Origin: UBA6059 sp040219045
Lineage (GTDB): Bacteria > Bacteroidota > Bacteroidia > Cytophagales > Cyclobacteriaceae
Length of the DNA: 64,000 bases
NCBI GenBank assembly: GCA_965229505.1
Contig: OZ245881.1
Coordinates: 3,906,001-3,970,000 of the forward strand
Reading direction: 5' to 3'
A program made the translations under genes and the position numbers. Shown piece after piece: positions 53,846 through 63,529 of this stretch. The first letter of the stretch is position 1. Every line of letters starts with the position of its first letter. Under the pieces are notes generated by a model. The model worked only from the letters and a program-made list of their open reading frames with translations. It did not search any database and was not told the origin of the DNA.

Positions 53846-55573
53846 CTATAAATTTAAGTTTTTGGCCATTTCGGCGATTTTCTCCTTGAGTTGTAGCTCT
53901 ACCGCCCTATAGTTCAGACCATTCATTGGGGCCTTCACACTAAAATAAAACTTAATCTTCGGCTCTGTACCGGAGGGTCTGGCTGAGATCTTGTCTCCAT
54001 CCTCTGTCATAAATTGTAAAACATTCGATTTTGGAAAATTCAATGTTTCTTCATGACCGGTCACCAGATTCTTCTTAACAAGGTTTTGAAAATCCAGTAG
54101 AAACTTAACGTTAGATCCTCCTAGTGATTCCGGGGGATCATTTCTCAAGTCTTTCATCATTTGGGCTATATCCTCAGCACCGGTCTTGCCTTTTTTAGTG
54201 ATAGAGACCAGTGATTCATGATACACTCCAAACTCTTCATAGATCTGCTGTAGCAATTCAAAGGCTGTCATTCCCTCATCCTTGGCCCAGGCTGCCATTT
54301 CCGCGATCATGGCGCACGAGGCGATCGCATCCTTGTCTCTGACAAAATCGCTGATGAGATAGCCATAGCTTTCTTCACCACCCCCAATGAACTTTTCCTG
54401 ACCTTCGAGCTTTTTGATCAATGCAGCGATGAATTTGAAGCCTGTTAAGGTTTCATAATGCTTGACACCAAAGCCGTCCGCAATGTCAAGTAGCAGGTCA
54501 GACGTCACAATCGTCTTAACGATGAACTGCTTACCATCCAGCTTACCATTGTCCTTCCATTTCCTGAGCAAATAATAGACTAGCAATGCTCCGGTCTGAT
54601 TGCCATTGAGAAGTTGAAACTCACCTTTCTCATTCTTAACCGCGATACCGACACGGTCCGCATCAGGGTCAGTCGCCATTACCATGTCAGCATCAATTTC
54701 ACGTGCTTTGTCGAGCGCTATTGATAGTGCTTCGGCTTCTTCCGGGTTTGGGTACACGACAGTGGGGAAATTACCATCTGGCTCAGATTGTTCTTTAACC
54801 ACATGTACATTTTCAAATCCCAGCTTTTCTAATATCGCCGGAACAAGCGTAATTCCCGTTCCATGAATTGGGGAAAAGACGATCTTAAGTCCTTTCTGCC
54901 TCTTGATAGCATCGGGAGACAGTGATAGTTTGGCTATTTCATCGAGGTATGGATCGTCTATATCCTTACCTATCGGAATAATCAGATCGTCACTAGCATC
55001 AAACTTTACGTCATTGATACTTTTGATATTTCCGACTTCATCGATGATGTTTTTGTCATGTGGGGCAATGATTTGGGCTCCATCATTCCAGTAGGCTTTG
55101 TAGCCATTATACTCTTTTGGATTGTGCGAGGCAGTAAGCACTACGCCACTCTGACAGCCGAGGTGCCTAATAGCGTAGGACAACTCAGGTGTCGGTCTCA
55201 ACTCTTCAAATAAATAGACCTGTATGCCATTGGCAGAAAAAACAGCAGCTGTTGTCTCAGCAAAGAATCGACTGTTGTTTCGACTGTCGTGAGCTATGGC
55301 AACCTTGATTTGCTGATCAGGATAGGTTTTGATGAGATAGTTGGCAAGACCCTGAGTAGCCATGCCAATGGTATACTTGTTGATACGGTTGGACCCCACA
55401 CCCATGATGCCACGGAGACCGCCGGTACCGAACTCCAGATCCTTATAGAAGGCTTCCACAAGTGCTGTGTCGTCTGCCGAACTAAGCATGGATGAGATTT
55501 CCTTCTTTGAAGACTCATCTATATTGCTGGATAGCCAGTTGTTGGCTTTGTCGATAATCTGTTGGTCTGCCAT
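53846..55573 (-). CDS. Phospho-sugar mutase (phosphoglucomutase/phosphomannomutase, four-domain)
   Basis: 575 residues, the length of the long phosphoglucomutase class. The phosphoserine site is Ser149 in LTASHNPKEYNGYK, the metal loop is DPDADRVG, the sugar loop is GGEESYGYL, and the phosphate-binding loop is RPSGTEPKIKFY. It moves phosphate between C1 and C6 of hexoses, feeding glycogen, UDP-sugar or cell-wall precursors. Catalytic residues are intact. It is 103 bases downstream of trpS on the same strand. Confidence 0.95.
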   Translation of the reverse strand: MADQQIIDKANNWLSSNIDESSKKEISSMLSSADDTALVEAFYKDLEFGTGGLRGIMGVGSNRINKYTIGMATQGLANYLIKTYPDQQIKVAIAHDSRNNSRFFAETTAAVFSANGIQVYLFEELRPTPELSYAIRHLGCQSGVVLTASHNPKEYNGYKAYWNDGAQIIAPHDKNIIDEVGNIKSINDVKFDASDDLIIPIGKDIDDPYLDEIAKLSLSPDAIKRQKGLKIVFSPIHGTGITLVPAILEKLGFENVHVVKEQSEPDGNFPTVVYPNPEEAEALSIALDKAREIDADMVMATDPDADRVGIAVKNEKGEFQLLNGNQTGALLVYYLLRKWKDNGKLDGKQFIVKTIVTSDLLLDIADGFGVKHYETLTGFKFIAALIKKLEGQEKFIGGGEESYGYLISDFVRDKDAIASCAMIAEMAAWAKDEGMTAFELLQQIYEEFGVYHESLVSITKKGKTGAEDIAQMMKDLRNDPPESLGGSNVKFLLDFQNLVKKNLVTGHEETLNFPKSNVLQFMTEDGDKISARPSGTEPKIKFYFSVKAPMNGLNYRAVELQLKEKIAEMAKNLNL

Positions 55574-55676
55574 ATCTTCAGTATTTTTATGAATTAGATA
55601 TCGTGAAAATCAATTTTTTTGCTGTCAAATCCAAGCTGGCTCGATAGACGATGAGCTGATCAACCAAGCAAACCCA

Positions 55677-56648
55677 CTATCTAAAGCCGAGGACTTTTCT
55701 TACTCTGTCCAGGACACTGGTGGCGATCACACGGGCTTTATCTTCTCCCAGCTGTAGCTCAGCTTCCAAAGCACTAGGATCGGCCATCAACTCTGCATAG
55801 GTATTGCGTTCGTTCGCATATTTATCAATCATCAGCTCGAGCAAGGCCTTTTTGGCATGTCCATACCCATACCCACCGCGCTCATAGTTTTCCCGCATCA
55901 CTTGAGTATCAGACTCGTTGGCCAGCAGTCGGTAGAGACTGAAGACATTGCAGGTGTTAGGGTCTTTTGGTTCTTCGAGCGGCGTGCTGTCTGTCACAAT
56001 GGACATCACTTGCTTTTTGAGCTGTTTTTCTGGTAAGAAGAGGTCAATGATATTGCCGTATGACTTGCTCATCTTCTGACCATCCGTACCCGGAATTGTC
56101 ATGAGCTGTTCATCAATGCGGGCTTCTGGTAAGACAAATACATCTCCGTATCTGGCATTGAAAGAGCTGGCTATGTCCCTTGTCATCTCGAGATGCTGCT
56201 TCTGGTCTTTACCCACCGGCACTATGTTAGCATCATAGAGCAGTATGTCAGATGCCATCAAAACAGGATAGGTGAAGAGTCCGGCATTCACATCAGACAG
56301 ACGATCAGCCTTGTCCTTGAAGGAATGTGCGTTAGACAACATGGGGAACGGGGTATAGCAATTGAGGAACCAGGTTAGTTCGCAGACTTCATTGACCCGT
56401 GACTGTCGATAGAATATATTCCGATCAGTGTCGAACCCAAATGCGATCCATGCAGCCGCCACAGCACGGGTATTCTCCTGGCGAACCTCAGCATCCTTAA
56501 TAGTCGTCAGTGAGTGAAGGTCTGCGATAAAGAAGAGAGAATCGTTCTTATCATTTTTGGAAAGGGCTATAGCAGGGATGATGGCACCCATCAAATTGCC
56601 CAAGTGGGGCTTGCCCGAACTCTGTATTCCCGTAAGTATTCTTGCCAT
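55677..56648 (-). CDS. trpS: Tryptophanyl-tRNA synthetase
   Basis: 323 residues, the compact bacterial class Ic enzyme. The HIGH-equivalent is PHLGN (14-18) after GIQSSGK, and KMSKS is exact (192-196). The tryptophan pocket segments FFIADLHSLTT and YPVLMASDILLYDAN are typical. It charges tRNA-Trp. Two copies of the dispersed 10-mer lie within it, about 100 bases apart. Confidence 0.97.
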   Translation of the reverse strand: MARILTGIQSSGKPHLGNLMGAIIPAIALSKNDKNDSLFFIADLHSLTTIKDAEVRQENTRAVAAAWIAFGFDTDRNIFYRQSRVNEVCELTWFLNCYTPFPMLSNAHSFKDKADRLSDVNAGLFTYPVLMASDILLYDANIVPVGKDQKQHLEMTRDIASSFNARYGDVFVLPEARIDEQLMTIPGTDGQKMSKSYGNIIDLFLPEKQLKKQVMSIVTDSTPLEEPKDPNTCNVFSLYRLLANESDTQVMRENYERGGYGYGHAKKALLELMIDKYANERNTYAELMADPSALEAELQLGEDKARVIATSVLDRVRKVLGFR

Positions 56649-56756
56649 CCTCTTTTTTTGGGAGCAAAACTAGTAAAAATTGGTAATCGCGATAGGCCTC
56701 AAACCATTATCAATACAGCTTTTGATTGAGCCGGGCTTTGCGCAATTTTGCAGACA

Positions 56757-57854
56757 ATGATGAGAAGGAAGATACAATTGATCCTCAGCTTATTGCTGTT
56801 GACAGGGGCGGTAGTTGCACAAGATGAGCCAAAAATGAGACTCCTCGGTGAGATTCATGATTTTGGAGAGATCAAAGAGACAGATGGGCCTGTATCTCAT
56901 ACTTTCAAATTCATGAATGTGGGCAGTGGAGCATTGGCCATAATGGATGTAAAAGCGACCTGTGGGTGTACACTGCCAGATTGGTCAAAGAAGGTTATAC
57001 TGCCCGGTGATACTGGCTTTGTGACTGTACAATACAACCCCTACAACAGGCCAGGTATCTTCAGAAAATCTCTTACCATTAATACAAACGCCGTTGAGCC
57101 CACCTCTTTTGTGTATATCAAAGGTGCAGTTAAGCCAAGACCCGAGACCATCATTGATAATCTACCCACCGAAATGGGTGCCCTGAGAATTAGGTATAAG
57201 TCGTTCAACTTGGGCAGAATGACGAACGAAAAAGTGTTTTCCAAAGCATTTGATGTTTACAACCAGGGTGAAGAACCATTAACCTTCTTATCAGAATATG
57301 AAGCCCCCGACAACCTCAAAGTAGCATTCGAGCCAATGACCCTGGAGCCGGGTGAGCTGGGTGCACTGACCCTATCCTATGATCCTACTAATCCAGAACT
57401 ACTTGGATTCAACAGCCATAAGCTAATAATTAACACCGATGAGCAGGAAGGTGCTGAGAAGTCTTTTAATGTACTGGCGACTGTGGAGGAGTACTTCCCA
57501 AAGCTCAGTAAAATAGAAGCCATGAAGGTTCCAACATTGACTTTTGATACAGACTTGTATGAATTCGGAACTGTGGATCAAGGCGAAATCGTAACGGGTG
57601 TCTTCACCATTACGAACAATGGCGTAAACCCACTCGAGATAAGAACAACACGAAGTAACTGCGACTGCACAAAAGCGCAGGTTGACCGATCAACTATTCC
57701 CTCTGGCGAAACCGCAAGTCTTAAGGTCATGTTTGATACCTCGGGACGAAAGGGAAATCAGATGAAGATGGTCACCGTATTCTCAAATGATCCGAACAAC
57801 CCTACTCAGACGGTGATGCTCAAGGGGAAAGTGGACTTTGAGGAAATAGACTAA
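56757..57854 (+). CDS. Secreted DUF1573 protein with repeated Ig-like domains
   Basis: 365 residues. The leader MMRRKIQLILSLLLLTGAVVAQ is a signal peptide. At least two DUF1573 repeats are clear: HDFGEIKETDGPVSHTFKFMNVG...KATCGCTLPDW near the N-terminus, and YEFGTVDQGEIVTGVFTITNNG...SNCDCTKAQV at the end, each with the paired CGC or CDC cysteines. A third, divergent repeat lies between. DUF1573 domains are common exported Bacteroidota proteins of unknown function. I start at the first of two adjacent ATGs (56757) and not the upstream TTG. Upstream of the amidohydrolase genes; a shared operon is possible but there is a 98-base gap. Confidence 0.88.
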   Translation: MMRRKIQLILSLLLLTGAVVAQDEPKMRLLGEIHDFGEIKETDGPVSHTFKFMNVGSGALAIMDVKATCGCTLPDWSKKVILPGDTGFVTVQYNPYNRPGIFRKSLTINTNAVEPTSFVYIKGAVKPRPETIIDNLPTEMGALRIRYKSFNLGRMTNEKVFSKAFDVYNQGEEPLTFLSEYEAPDNLKVAFEPMTLEPGELGALTLSYDPTNPELLGFNSHKLIINTDEQEGAEKSFNVLATVEEYFPKLSKIEAMKVPTLTFDTDLYEFGTVDQGEIVTGVFTITNNGVNPLEIRTTRSNCDCTKAQVDRSTIPSGETASLKVMFDTSGRKGNQMKMVTVFSNDPNNPTQTVMLKGKVDFEEID

Positions 57855-57952
57855 TTCCGGTTTCTCCTTGTTTGAACACCAGTAGGATTGCTATGACCTA
57901 TTGATTTTCTTTTTCGTTACCTTTTCGGTAGCTAACGAAACTACATATTTCA

Positions 57953-60900
57953 ATGAGAAGAATACTTACCATGATAGCCACATGGCTAATCATCTCAGGT
58001 ACATTATCTGCTCAAGAATCCTTCCCAACTAATGGGGTTCAGGATAAAAGAGTAGATATCTATGCCTTCACCAATGCGACTATTTACGTTGATTATCAGA
58101 CAAAAATTGAGGGTGCAACACTGCTGATTCAAGATGGATTTGTGGTAAGTGCGGGGACTAATGTCAGCGTTCCCAAAGGTGCTATTGTTCGGGATTTATC
58201 TGGAAAGACAATTTACCCTGGGTTTGTGGATCCTTATTCCAGCTATGGAATGCCAGAAGTCAAACGAGCGGGTTTCAATTTTATGGCACCCCCGCAGCTG
58301 GATACCAAGAAAGAAGGTGCCTACGGGTGGAATGAAGCGGTTAAGGCCGAAATCAACGCTGCAGAGCTGTTCAAGCCAAGTGAAAAAGATGCGGGTGAAC
58401 TTAGAAAAGCGGGTTTCGGTGCTGTAGTGACTCATCACCCTGATGGTATAGTGAGGGGGAGCGCTGCACTTGTGACGCTCGGGAAAGGGCCTGCTCAGAA
58501 TATAGTAGTTTCTACCAAAGTAGGTGCGAACTATTCCTTTGATAGAGGCAGCTCTGCTCAGAGCTTCCCAAATTCCATTATGGGAGCCGCGGCACTGATT
58601 AGACAGATGCATTATGACGGGCTTTGGTATCAGTCACCTCTCAACAGAGATCAGGTGAACCTAAGCCTTCAGGCATTCAACGATTTGCAAGGCTTGCCGC
58701 AGGTAATCGAGTCGACAGAAAAGCATCGGACATTACTTGCTGATAAGCTTGGGGATGAGTTTGGCAAGCAGTTCATTATCAAAGGGGCTGGTGATGAATA
58801 CCAGAGGATCAATGAAATTAAGGCGACTAACGCCAAACTGATCATCCCGGTTACCTTCCCCGAAGCGTATGACGTAGATGATCCATATGATGCACTTAAT
58901 GTCTCTCTGGCAGATCTAAAGCATTGGGAGTTAGCACCTAAAAATGCTGCTGTGTTGGCTTCCAATTCCGTTGCTTTTGCATTTACTAGCTCAGGATTGA
59001 AAGACCCCAGCCAGTTTTTGACTAACGTCAGAAAGGCAGTCCAGTATGGACTCGGGGAAACTGAGGCTTTAAAAGCATTGACCTACAATCCTGCAAGCTT
59101 CCTCGGAGTTGCTGATAAGGTGGGTTCATTGAAGAATGGGGCACTTGCCAATTTCACTATAACCGATGGCAACATATTTAGCAGTTCAACTAAGATTTAT
59201 GAGAGCTGGGTGAAGGGAAATGTTATGACAATAATTGATATGGAGGCTACTGATCGCAGTGGTATGTACGAACTAAGCCTCGATGGTAAGACCTTCAATG
59301 TGGAGATATCTGGTACGGAGGGCGCCCATAAAGCTAAAGTGATGATGGGGGATAGTACGATAGCCAGTACCGCCGAGATAGATGATGTGAGTATTTCTCT
59401 TACCTTCGATCCTTCTGATAATGGAGACTTTCGACTTTCAGGTTTCTTTAGCGATCGGAAGATCACAGGGGAGGGGCAAAAACCTGATGGTACATGGATC
59501 AAATGGTCTGCCGATAGGACAGGTGATGTTGAAGCTGCTGATAGCTCGGACAAAGATGTCGAGATGCCGGAAACCGGAAACACTATTTTTCCATTCGTTG
59601 CTTTCGGCAGTGAGTCTGTACCACAGGCAGAGTCACTTCTTATCAGAAATGCCACCGTCTGGACAAATGAAGCTGATGGCATACTCGAAGGAGCTGATGT
59701 GCTTGTTGAAAATGGTAAAATCAAAGCAGTAGGCAAGGGACTGACTGCAGCAGGAGCGAAGGAAGTGGATGGTACGGGTAAGCACCTTACTCCGGGCATA
59801 ATCGACGAGCATAGCCACACAGCATTGTCTGGCGTCAATGAGGCTTCTCAGGCTATTACAGCGGAGGTACGAATGTATGATGCGGTTGATGCTGATGATA
59901 TTGATATCTATCGACAACTAGCTGGTGGGGTAACTGCCGCGCAGCTACTTCATGGCTCTGCTAACCCTGTAGGTGGCCAATCGGCATTGGTAAAGTTTAG
60001 ATGGGGACTTGGACCTGATGCATTAGCGATTGAAGGGGCAGATGGATACATCAAATTTGCGCTAGGTGAAAACGTAAAGCAAAGCAATCGACCACCAGCA
60101 CATAGTATAAGATTCCCTCAGACTCGAATGGGCGTAGAGCAAGTGTTTGTAGATGGTTTTACCAGAGCGAGGGCATACGACGCAGAGTGGAAGGCTTACA
60201 ACGCACTATCAAGCAAAGCCAAGGCGAACACGCCAATGCCAAGAAAGGACCTGGAGCTTGAGACCCTCGCGGAAATCCTTAACAAAGAGCGGTTCATCTC
60301 ATGTCACTCTTATGTGCAGTCGGAAATCAATATGCTAATGAAAGTTGCGGAGCAATTTGATTTTCGGGTCAACACTTTCACGCATATCCTTGAGGGTTAC
60401 AAAGTAGCGGATAAGATGGCTGAGCATGGTGTAGGTGGATCGACTTTCGCAGATTGGTGGGCATACAAGTTTGAGGTGAGGGAAGCAATTCCCTACAATG
60501 CCACATTGATGAATATGGTGGGGGTCGTGACGGCCATCAACTCTGATGACTCGGAGATGGCAAGAAGGCTCAACCAGGAGGCAGCCAAGTCTATCAAATA
60601 CGGTGATATGTCCGAAGAGGAAGCACTAAAAATGGTCACACTCAACCCGGCGAAGCTGCTTCATTTGGATGGTAGAATGGGTAGTATTAAAGTTGGCAAG
60701 GATGCCGATTTAGTGCTGTGGTCTGATCACCCATTGTCCATATATGCTAAGGCGGAGAAGACTATGGTTGACGGTGTGGTCTATTTTGATATTGAAAGAG
60801 ACAAGGTGCTCCGGGAGGAGGTCCGAAAGGAGCGAGCCAGAATCATCGCTAAGATGAGAGAAGCGAAGAAGTCCGGTAAACCAGCAAAAAAACCGCAGAT

Positions 60901-60973
60901 GAAAGAACAGCGAAGATGGGAATGTGAGGACGTGGTTGACTATGTATCAGTTGTAAATGAAGACTTGCACTAA
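57953..60973 (+). CDS. Secreted double amidohydrolase, N-terminal half degenerate (1006 aa)
   Basis: A signal peptide ending TLSAQ leads two amidohydrolase-like halves. In the N-terminal half (about 25-430) the fold is kept (IYPGFVDPYSSYGM, LTYNPASFLGVADKVGSLKNGALANF), but the HxH metal motif is replaced by PYSSYG near residue 92. The C-terminal half (about 560-980) is a complete imidazolonepropionase-like hydrolase: HSH (His620, His622), His in SCHSY and THILEG, and Asp in NSDDSEM. So one intact and one lost active site in one chain. The next gene follows one base after the stop. Confidence 0.88.
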   Translation: MRRILTMIATWLIISGTLSAQESFPTNGVQDKRVDIYAFTNATIYVDYQTKIEGATLLIQDGFVVSAGTNVSVPKGAIVRDLSGKTIYPGFVDPYSSYGMPEVKRAGFNFMAPPQLDTKKEGAYGWNEAVKAEINAAELFKPSEKDAGELRKAGFGAVVTHHPDGIVRGSAALVTLGKGPAQNIVVSTKVGANYSFDRGSSAQSFPNSIMGAAALIRQMHYDGLWYQSPLNRDQVNLSLQAFNDLQGLPQVIESTEKHRTLLADKLGDEFGKQFIIKGAGDEYQRINEIKATNAKLIIPVTFPEAYDVDDPYDALNVSLADLKHWELAPKNAAVLASNSVAFAFTSSGLKDPSQFLTNVRKAVQYGLGETEALKALTYNPASFLGVADKVGSLKNGALANFTITDGNIFSSSTKIYESWVKGNVMTIIDMEATDRSGMYELSLDGKTFNVEISGTEGAHKAKVMMGDSTIASTAEIDDVSISLTFDPSDNGDFRLSGFFSDRKITGEGQKPDGTWIKWSADRTGDVEAADSSDKDVEMPETGNTIFPFVAFGSESVPQAESLLIRNATVWTNEADGILEGADVLVENGKIKAVGKGLTAAGAKEVDGTGKHLTPGIIDEHSHTALSGVNEASQAITAEVRMYDAVDADDIDIYRQLAGGVTAAQLLHGSANPVGGQSALVKFRWGLGPDALAIEGADGYIKFALGENVKQSNRPPAHSIRFPQTRMGVEQVFVDGFTRARAYDAEWKAYNALSSKAKANTPMPRKDLELETLAEILNKERFISCHSYVQSEINMLMKVAEQFDFRVNTFTHILEGYKVADKMAEHGVGGSTFADWWAYKFEVREAIPYNATLMNMVGVVTAINSDDSEMARRLNQEAAKSIKYGDMSEEEALKMVTLNPAKLLHLDGRMGSIKVGKDADLVLWSDHPLSIYAKAEKTMVDGVVYFDIERDKVLREEVRKERARIIAKMREAKKSGKPAKKPQMKEQRRWECEDVVDYVSVVNEDLH

Positions 60974-60974
60974 G

Positions 60975-62282
60975 ATGAAAACAACAATAAAAGTACTCAC
61001 AGCAGCACTTGGCCTATTTTTATTTAATGATGTCGCTGCACAAGTCCCTGAGCCTGTGGCTGAGCAGAGCGGTCCAATCATTCTCATGAATGGAGTAGCT
61101 CATCTTGGCAATGGAGAAATAATAGAGAACAGTGCTATCGCTTTCGAAAATGGGAAGATTACGCTAGTCGGTGATGCTAGGGTCATGCGTTTGGATCTTT
61201 CGAAGTATGAGGTGGTGGATGTAGCAGGCAAGCATGTCTACCCTGGCTTGATCCTGCCCAATACTACACTAGGTCTCGAGGAGATATCCGCAGTGCGTTC
61301 TACACTTGATCATACCGAAGTAGGGGATATGACGCCCAACGTTCGGTCACTTGTAGCTTACAATACGGACTCAGAACTCATAGCCGCATTACGATACAAC
61401 GGCATTCTGCTCGCTCAACCTACTCCGGAAGGCGGTGCAATTCCTGGCACTTCTTCCATAATGATGCTCGAAGGCTGGAACTGGGAAGATGCTGCCTACA
61501 AAAAGGATGATGGAGTTCATGTGGATTGGCCTTCAAAAATGTTTGGTGCAAGATGGTGGATGGGAGAGAGTTCCGGTAGGGCAAACCCGGGATACGAGGA
61601 AACTGTGACTCAGATCGAGCGATTCATGAAAGCGTCAAAGGCCTATGCCGAGCTGACCGACCCTAAGGTGGTCAACCTCAAAATGGAAGCGATGAAAGGA
61701 GTGATCAGTGGCGAACAGCGTCTGTTTATACATGCTGATGCACGAGATGAGATTATAGAGTCCGTTTCTCTTGCAAAGGAGCTGGGAATTCCAAATTTAG
61801 TGCTCGTAGGCGCCCGGGATGCATACTATTGTATGAGCTTTATTAAAGCCCATGATGTGCCGATTCTCCTGGACATGGTTCATCGGCTGCCCACAAGGGA
61901 GGATGAGGACGTGGATCTGTCTTATAAACTGCCGGTGCTATTGCACAATGAAGGAATCAAGTTAGGACTGACTTACCCAGGCTTGCAAAGTTCTCGCAAC
62001 TTACCATTTTTTGCGGGTACGACGGTCGCGTATGGCCTTGACAAGGAAGAGGCGCTAAAGCTTGTTACTTCCAACACAGCTGATATTTTAGGGATTGGCG
62101 AAATGACTGGAAGGATATCTGAAGGTAAGGATGCCAACCTGATCGTATCCGAAGGTGATCTGCTGGACATGCGTACCAGCAAAGTCCAGCAAGCATTTAT
62201 TATGGGAAGGTCCATACAGTTGGAGGGTAAACAACAACTGCTATATGATAGATTCAAGAGAAAGTATAGCGAAGACAAATAG
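60975..62282 (+). CDS. Secreted amidohydrolase-like protein lacking the HxH motif
   Basis: 435 residues from the ATG one base after the previous stop. Signal peptide ending DVAAQ. The fold of the amidohydrolase superfamily is evident: an N-terminal beta-sandwich (ILMNGVAHLGNGEIIENSAIAFENGKI), YPGLILPNTTLGL where HxH should be, HADARDEIIESVSLAKELG, and LKLVTSNTADILGIGEMTGRISEGKDANLIV. The first metal motif is missing, and the catalytic Asp region reads LTYPGLQSS. It therefore resembles the inactive half of its neighbour, and may be a structural partner of it rather than an enzyme. Confidence 0.85.
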   Translation: MKTTIKVLTAALGLFLFNDVAAQVPEPVAEQSGPIILMNGVAHLGNGEIIENSAIAFENGKITLVGDARVMRLDLSKYEVVDVAGKHVYPGLILPNTTLGLEEISAVRSTLDHTEVGDMTPNVRSLVAYNTDSELIAALRYNGILLAQPTPEGGAIPGTSSIMMLEGWNWEDAAYKKDDGVHVDWPSKMFGARWWMGESSGRANPGYEETVTQIERFMKASKAYAELTDPKVVNLKMEAMKGVISGEQRLFIHADARDEIIESVSLAKELGIPNLVLVGARDAYYCMSFIKAHDVPILLDMVHRLPTREDEDVDLSYKLPVLLHNEGIKLGLTYPGLQSSRNLPFFAGTTVAYGLDKEEALKLVTSNTADILGIGEMTGRISEGKDANLIVSEGDLLDMRTSKVQQAFIMGRSIQLEGKQQLLYDRFKRKYSEDK

Positions 62283-62350
62283 GTGGAGTGATTTCAATAT
62301 TGGTTTAATTGCCACGAATTCATAATTTCAAGTTGAAGAAAGATAGCAAT

Positions 62351-63529
62351 ATGAAAAAGATACTTTTTACATTCTTGTGCGCGATGGGCTCATTGAGTCT
62401 GCTAGCGCAAATGCCGAAAGCGACGATTCCATTTGAGCTTTTCGGTGAGCACATTTTTATCAAGCTTAGTGTCAATGGATCAGAACCATTAGACTTCATA
62501 TTCGATACTGGCGATGGACTAACTGTACTTAATATTGAAACTGCCCGCGAGATGGATATGGTTTCTGACGGTAAGGTCAAAAAGACTTCTGCCGGAGGAA
62601 GTGTCACGGGAGCACTTCTCAAGCATCAGAAGGTCGAGCTGGGCGGCCAGCCCGTTAATGATATAGAGATATATGAGACTTCTCTCAATCATCTTGAGAT
62701 TAGTATTGGGCGCAGCATAGATGGGATTATCGGGTATGATGTACTTGATAAGTATGCTGTGAAGATCGACTACACACAAAACGAGTTTATTCTCTACGAT
62801 GAAAATGCATTTCTCTACAACGGAGATGGCAAAAGCTTTGATCTGAAGCTCAACTCATACATCCCGTACATTCCTGCCACAGTGACCCTATCAAATGGTA
62901 AGAAGCTAAAAGGAGACTTTTTTGTAGATACAGGGGCACGCACCTCGGTTGACTTTAACACTCCGTTTGTTAATAAAAACAATATGGTCTCCCAAATTGG
63001 TGATAACTACAGCTACTCTGTTGCCGGATTGAGTAGTACGGAGACCAAGCACTATAAGGGTAGAGCGACCAATTTTTCATTTGGTGGATTTAGCTTTGAC
63101 GGATTGCCGATAGGGCTTTCACAGGCGGAACACGGCATCCAAAATAACAGCAAAGTGGCCGGAATTCTTGGTAATGAATTGCTCAAGCACTTCAATATCA
63201 CCTATGACTATGCTCACAAGAAGATTTATTTCGAGCAGAATAATGTTTTTGACAACAAGTTCATGGTGGATGCCGCCGGTATTGATTTTCAGTACGATAA
63301 GGATATGGAAAACATACTGATTCATCAGGTTCATGAGAACAGCCCGGCAGCTGAGAAGGGGATCAAAGTGGATGCCCAGCTTCTGGAGGTGAATGGAAAG
63401 TCAGCAACCGACTATACCCTACCGGAATTAAGAGATATCTTCTCCAGCAATGGTGATAACGCAACTGTTAAGATACTCCAGGATGGAGAAGAGATAGCGC
63501 TTGACTTTGCGCTTAAGAATTTGATCTAA
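62351..63529 (+). CDS. Secreted retropepsin-like aspartyl protease with PDZ domain
   Basis: 392 residues, signal peptide ending SLLAQ. Two DTG active-site motifs lie in one chain: FDTGDGLTVL (52-54) and FVDTGARTSV (193-195), each after a hydrophobic strand, giving a two-lobed pepsin/retropepsin-type enzyme. IGYDVL and GILGNELL are the matching substrate-side glycines. A PDZ domain (about 310-392, ILIHQVHENSPAAEKGIKVDAQLLEVNG) closes the protein and probably recruits substrate. The ATG at 62351 directly precedes the leader; an upstream frame from 62309 is rejected. The last 17 bases overlap the convergent aminotransferase gene. Confidence 0.88.
   Translation: MKKILFTFLCAMGSLSLLAQMPKATIPFELFGEHIFIKLSVNGSEPLDFIFDTGDGLTVLNIETAREMDMVSDGKVKKTSAGGSVTGALLKHQKVELGGQPVNDIEIYETSLNHLEISIGRSIDGIIGYDVLDKYAVKIDYTQNEFILYDENAFLYNGDGKSFDLKLNSYIPYIPATVTLSNGKKLKGDFFVDTGARTSVDFNTPFVNKNNMVSQIGDNYSYSVAGLSSTETKHYKGRATNFSFGGFSFDGLPIGLSQAEHGIQNNSKVAGILGNELLKHFNITYDYAHKKIYFEQNNVFDNKFMVDAAGIDFQYDKDMENILIHQVHENSPAAEKGIKVDAQLLEVNGKSATDYTLPELRDIFSSNGDNATVKILQDGEEIALDFALKNLI

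Noticed and set aside
59197..59838. 213-residue open frame antisense to the double amidohydrolase
   Set aside because: It lies wholly inside a clear gene, has Ser/Pro-rich composition typical of a reverse-frame shadow and no domain.
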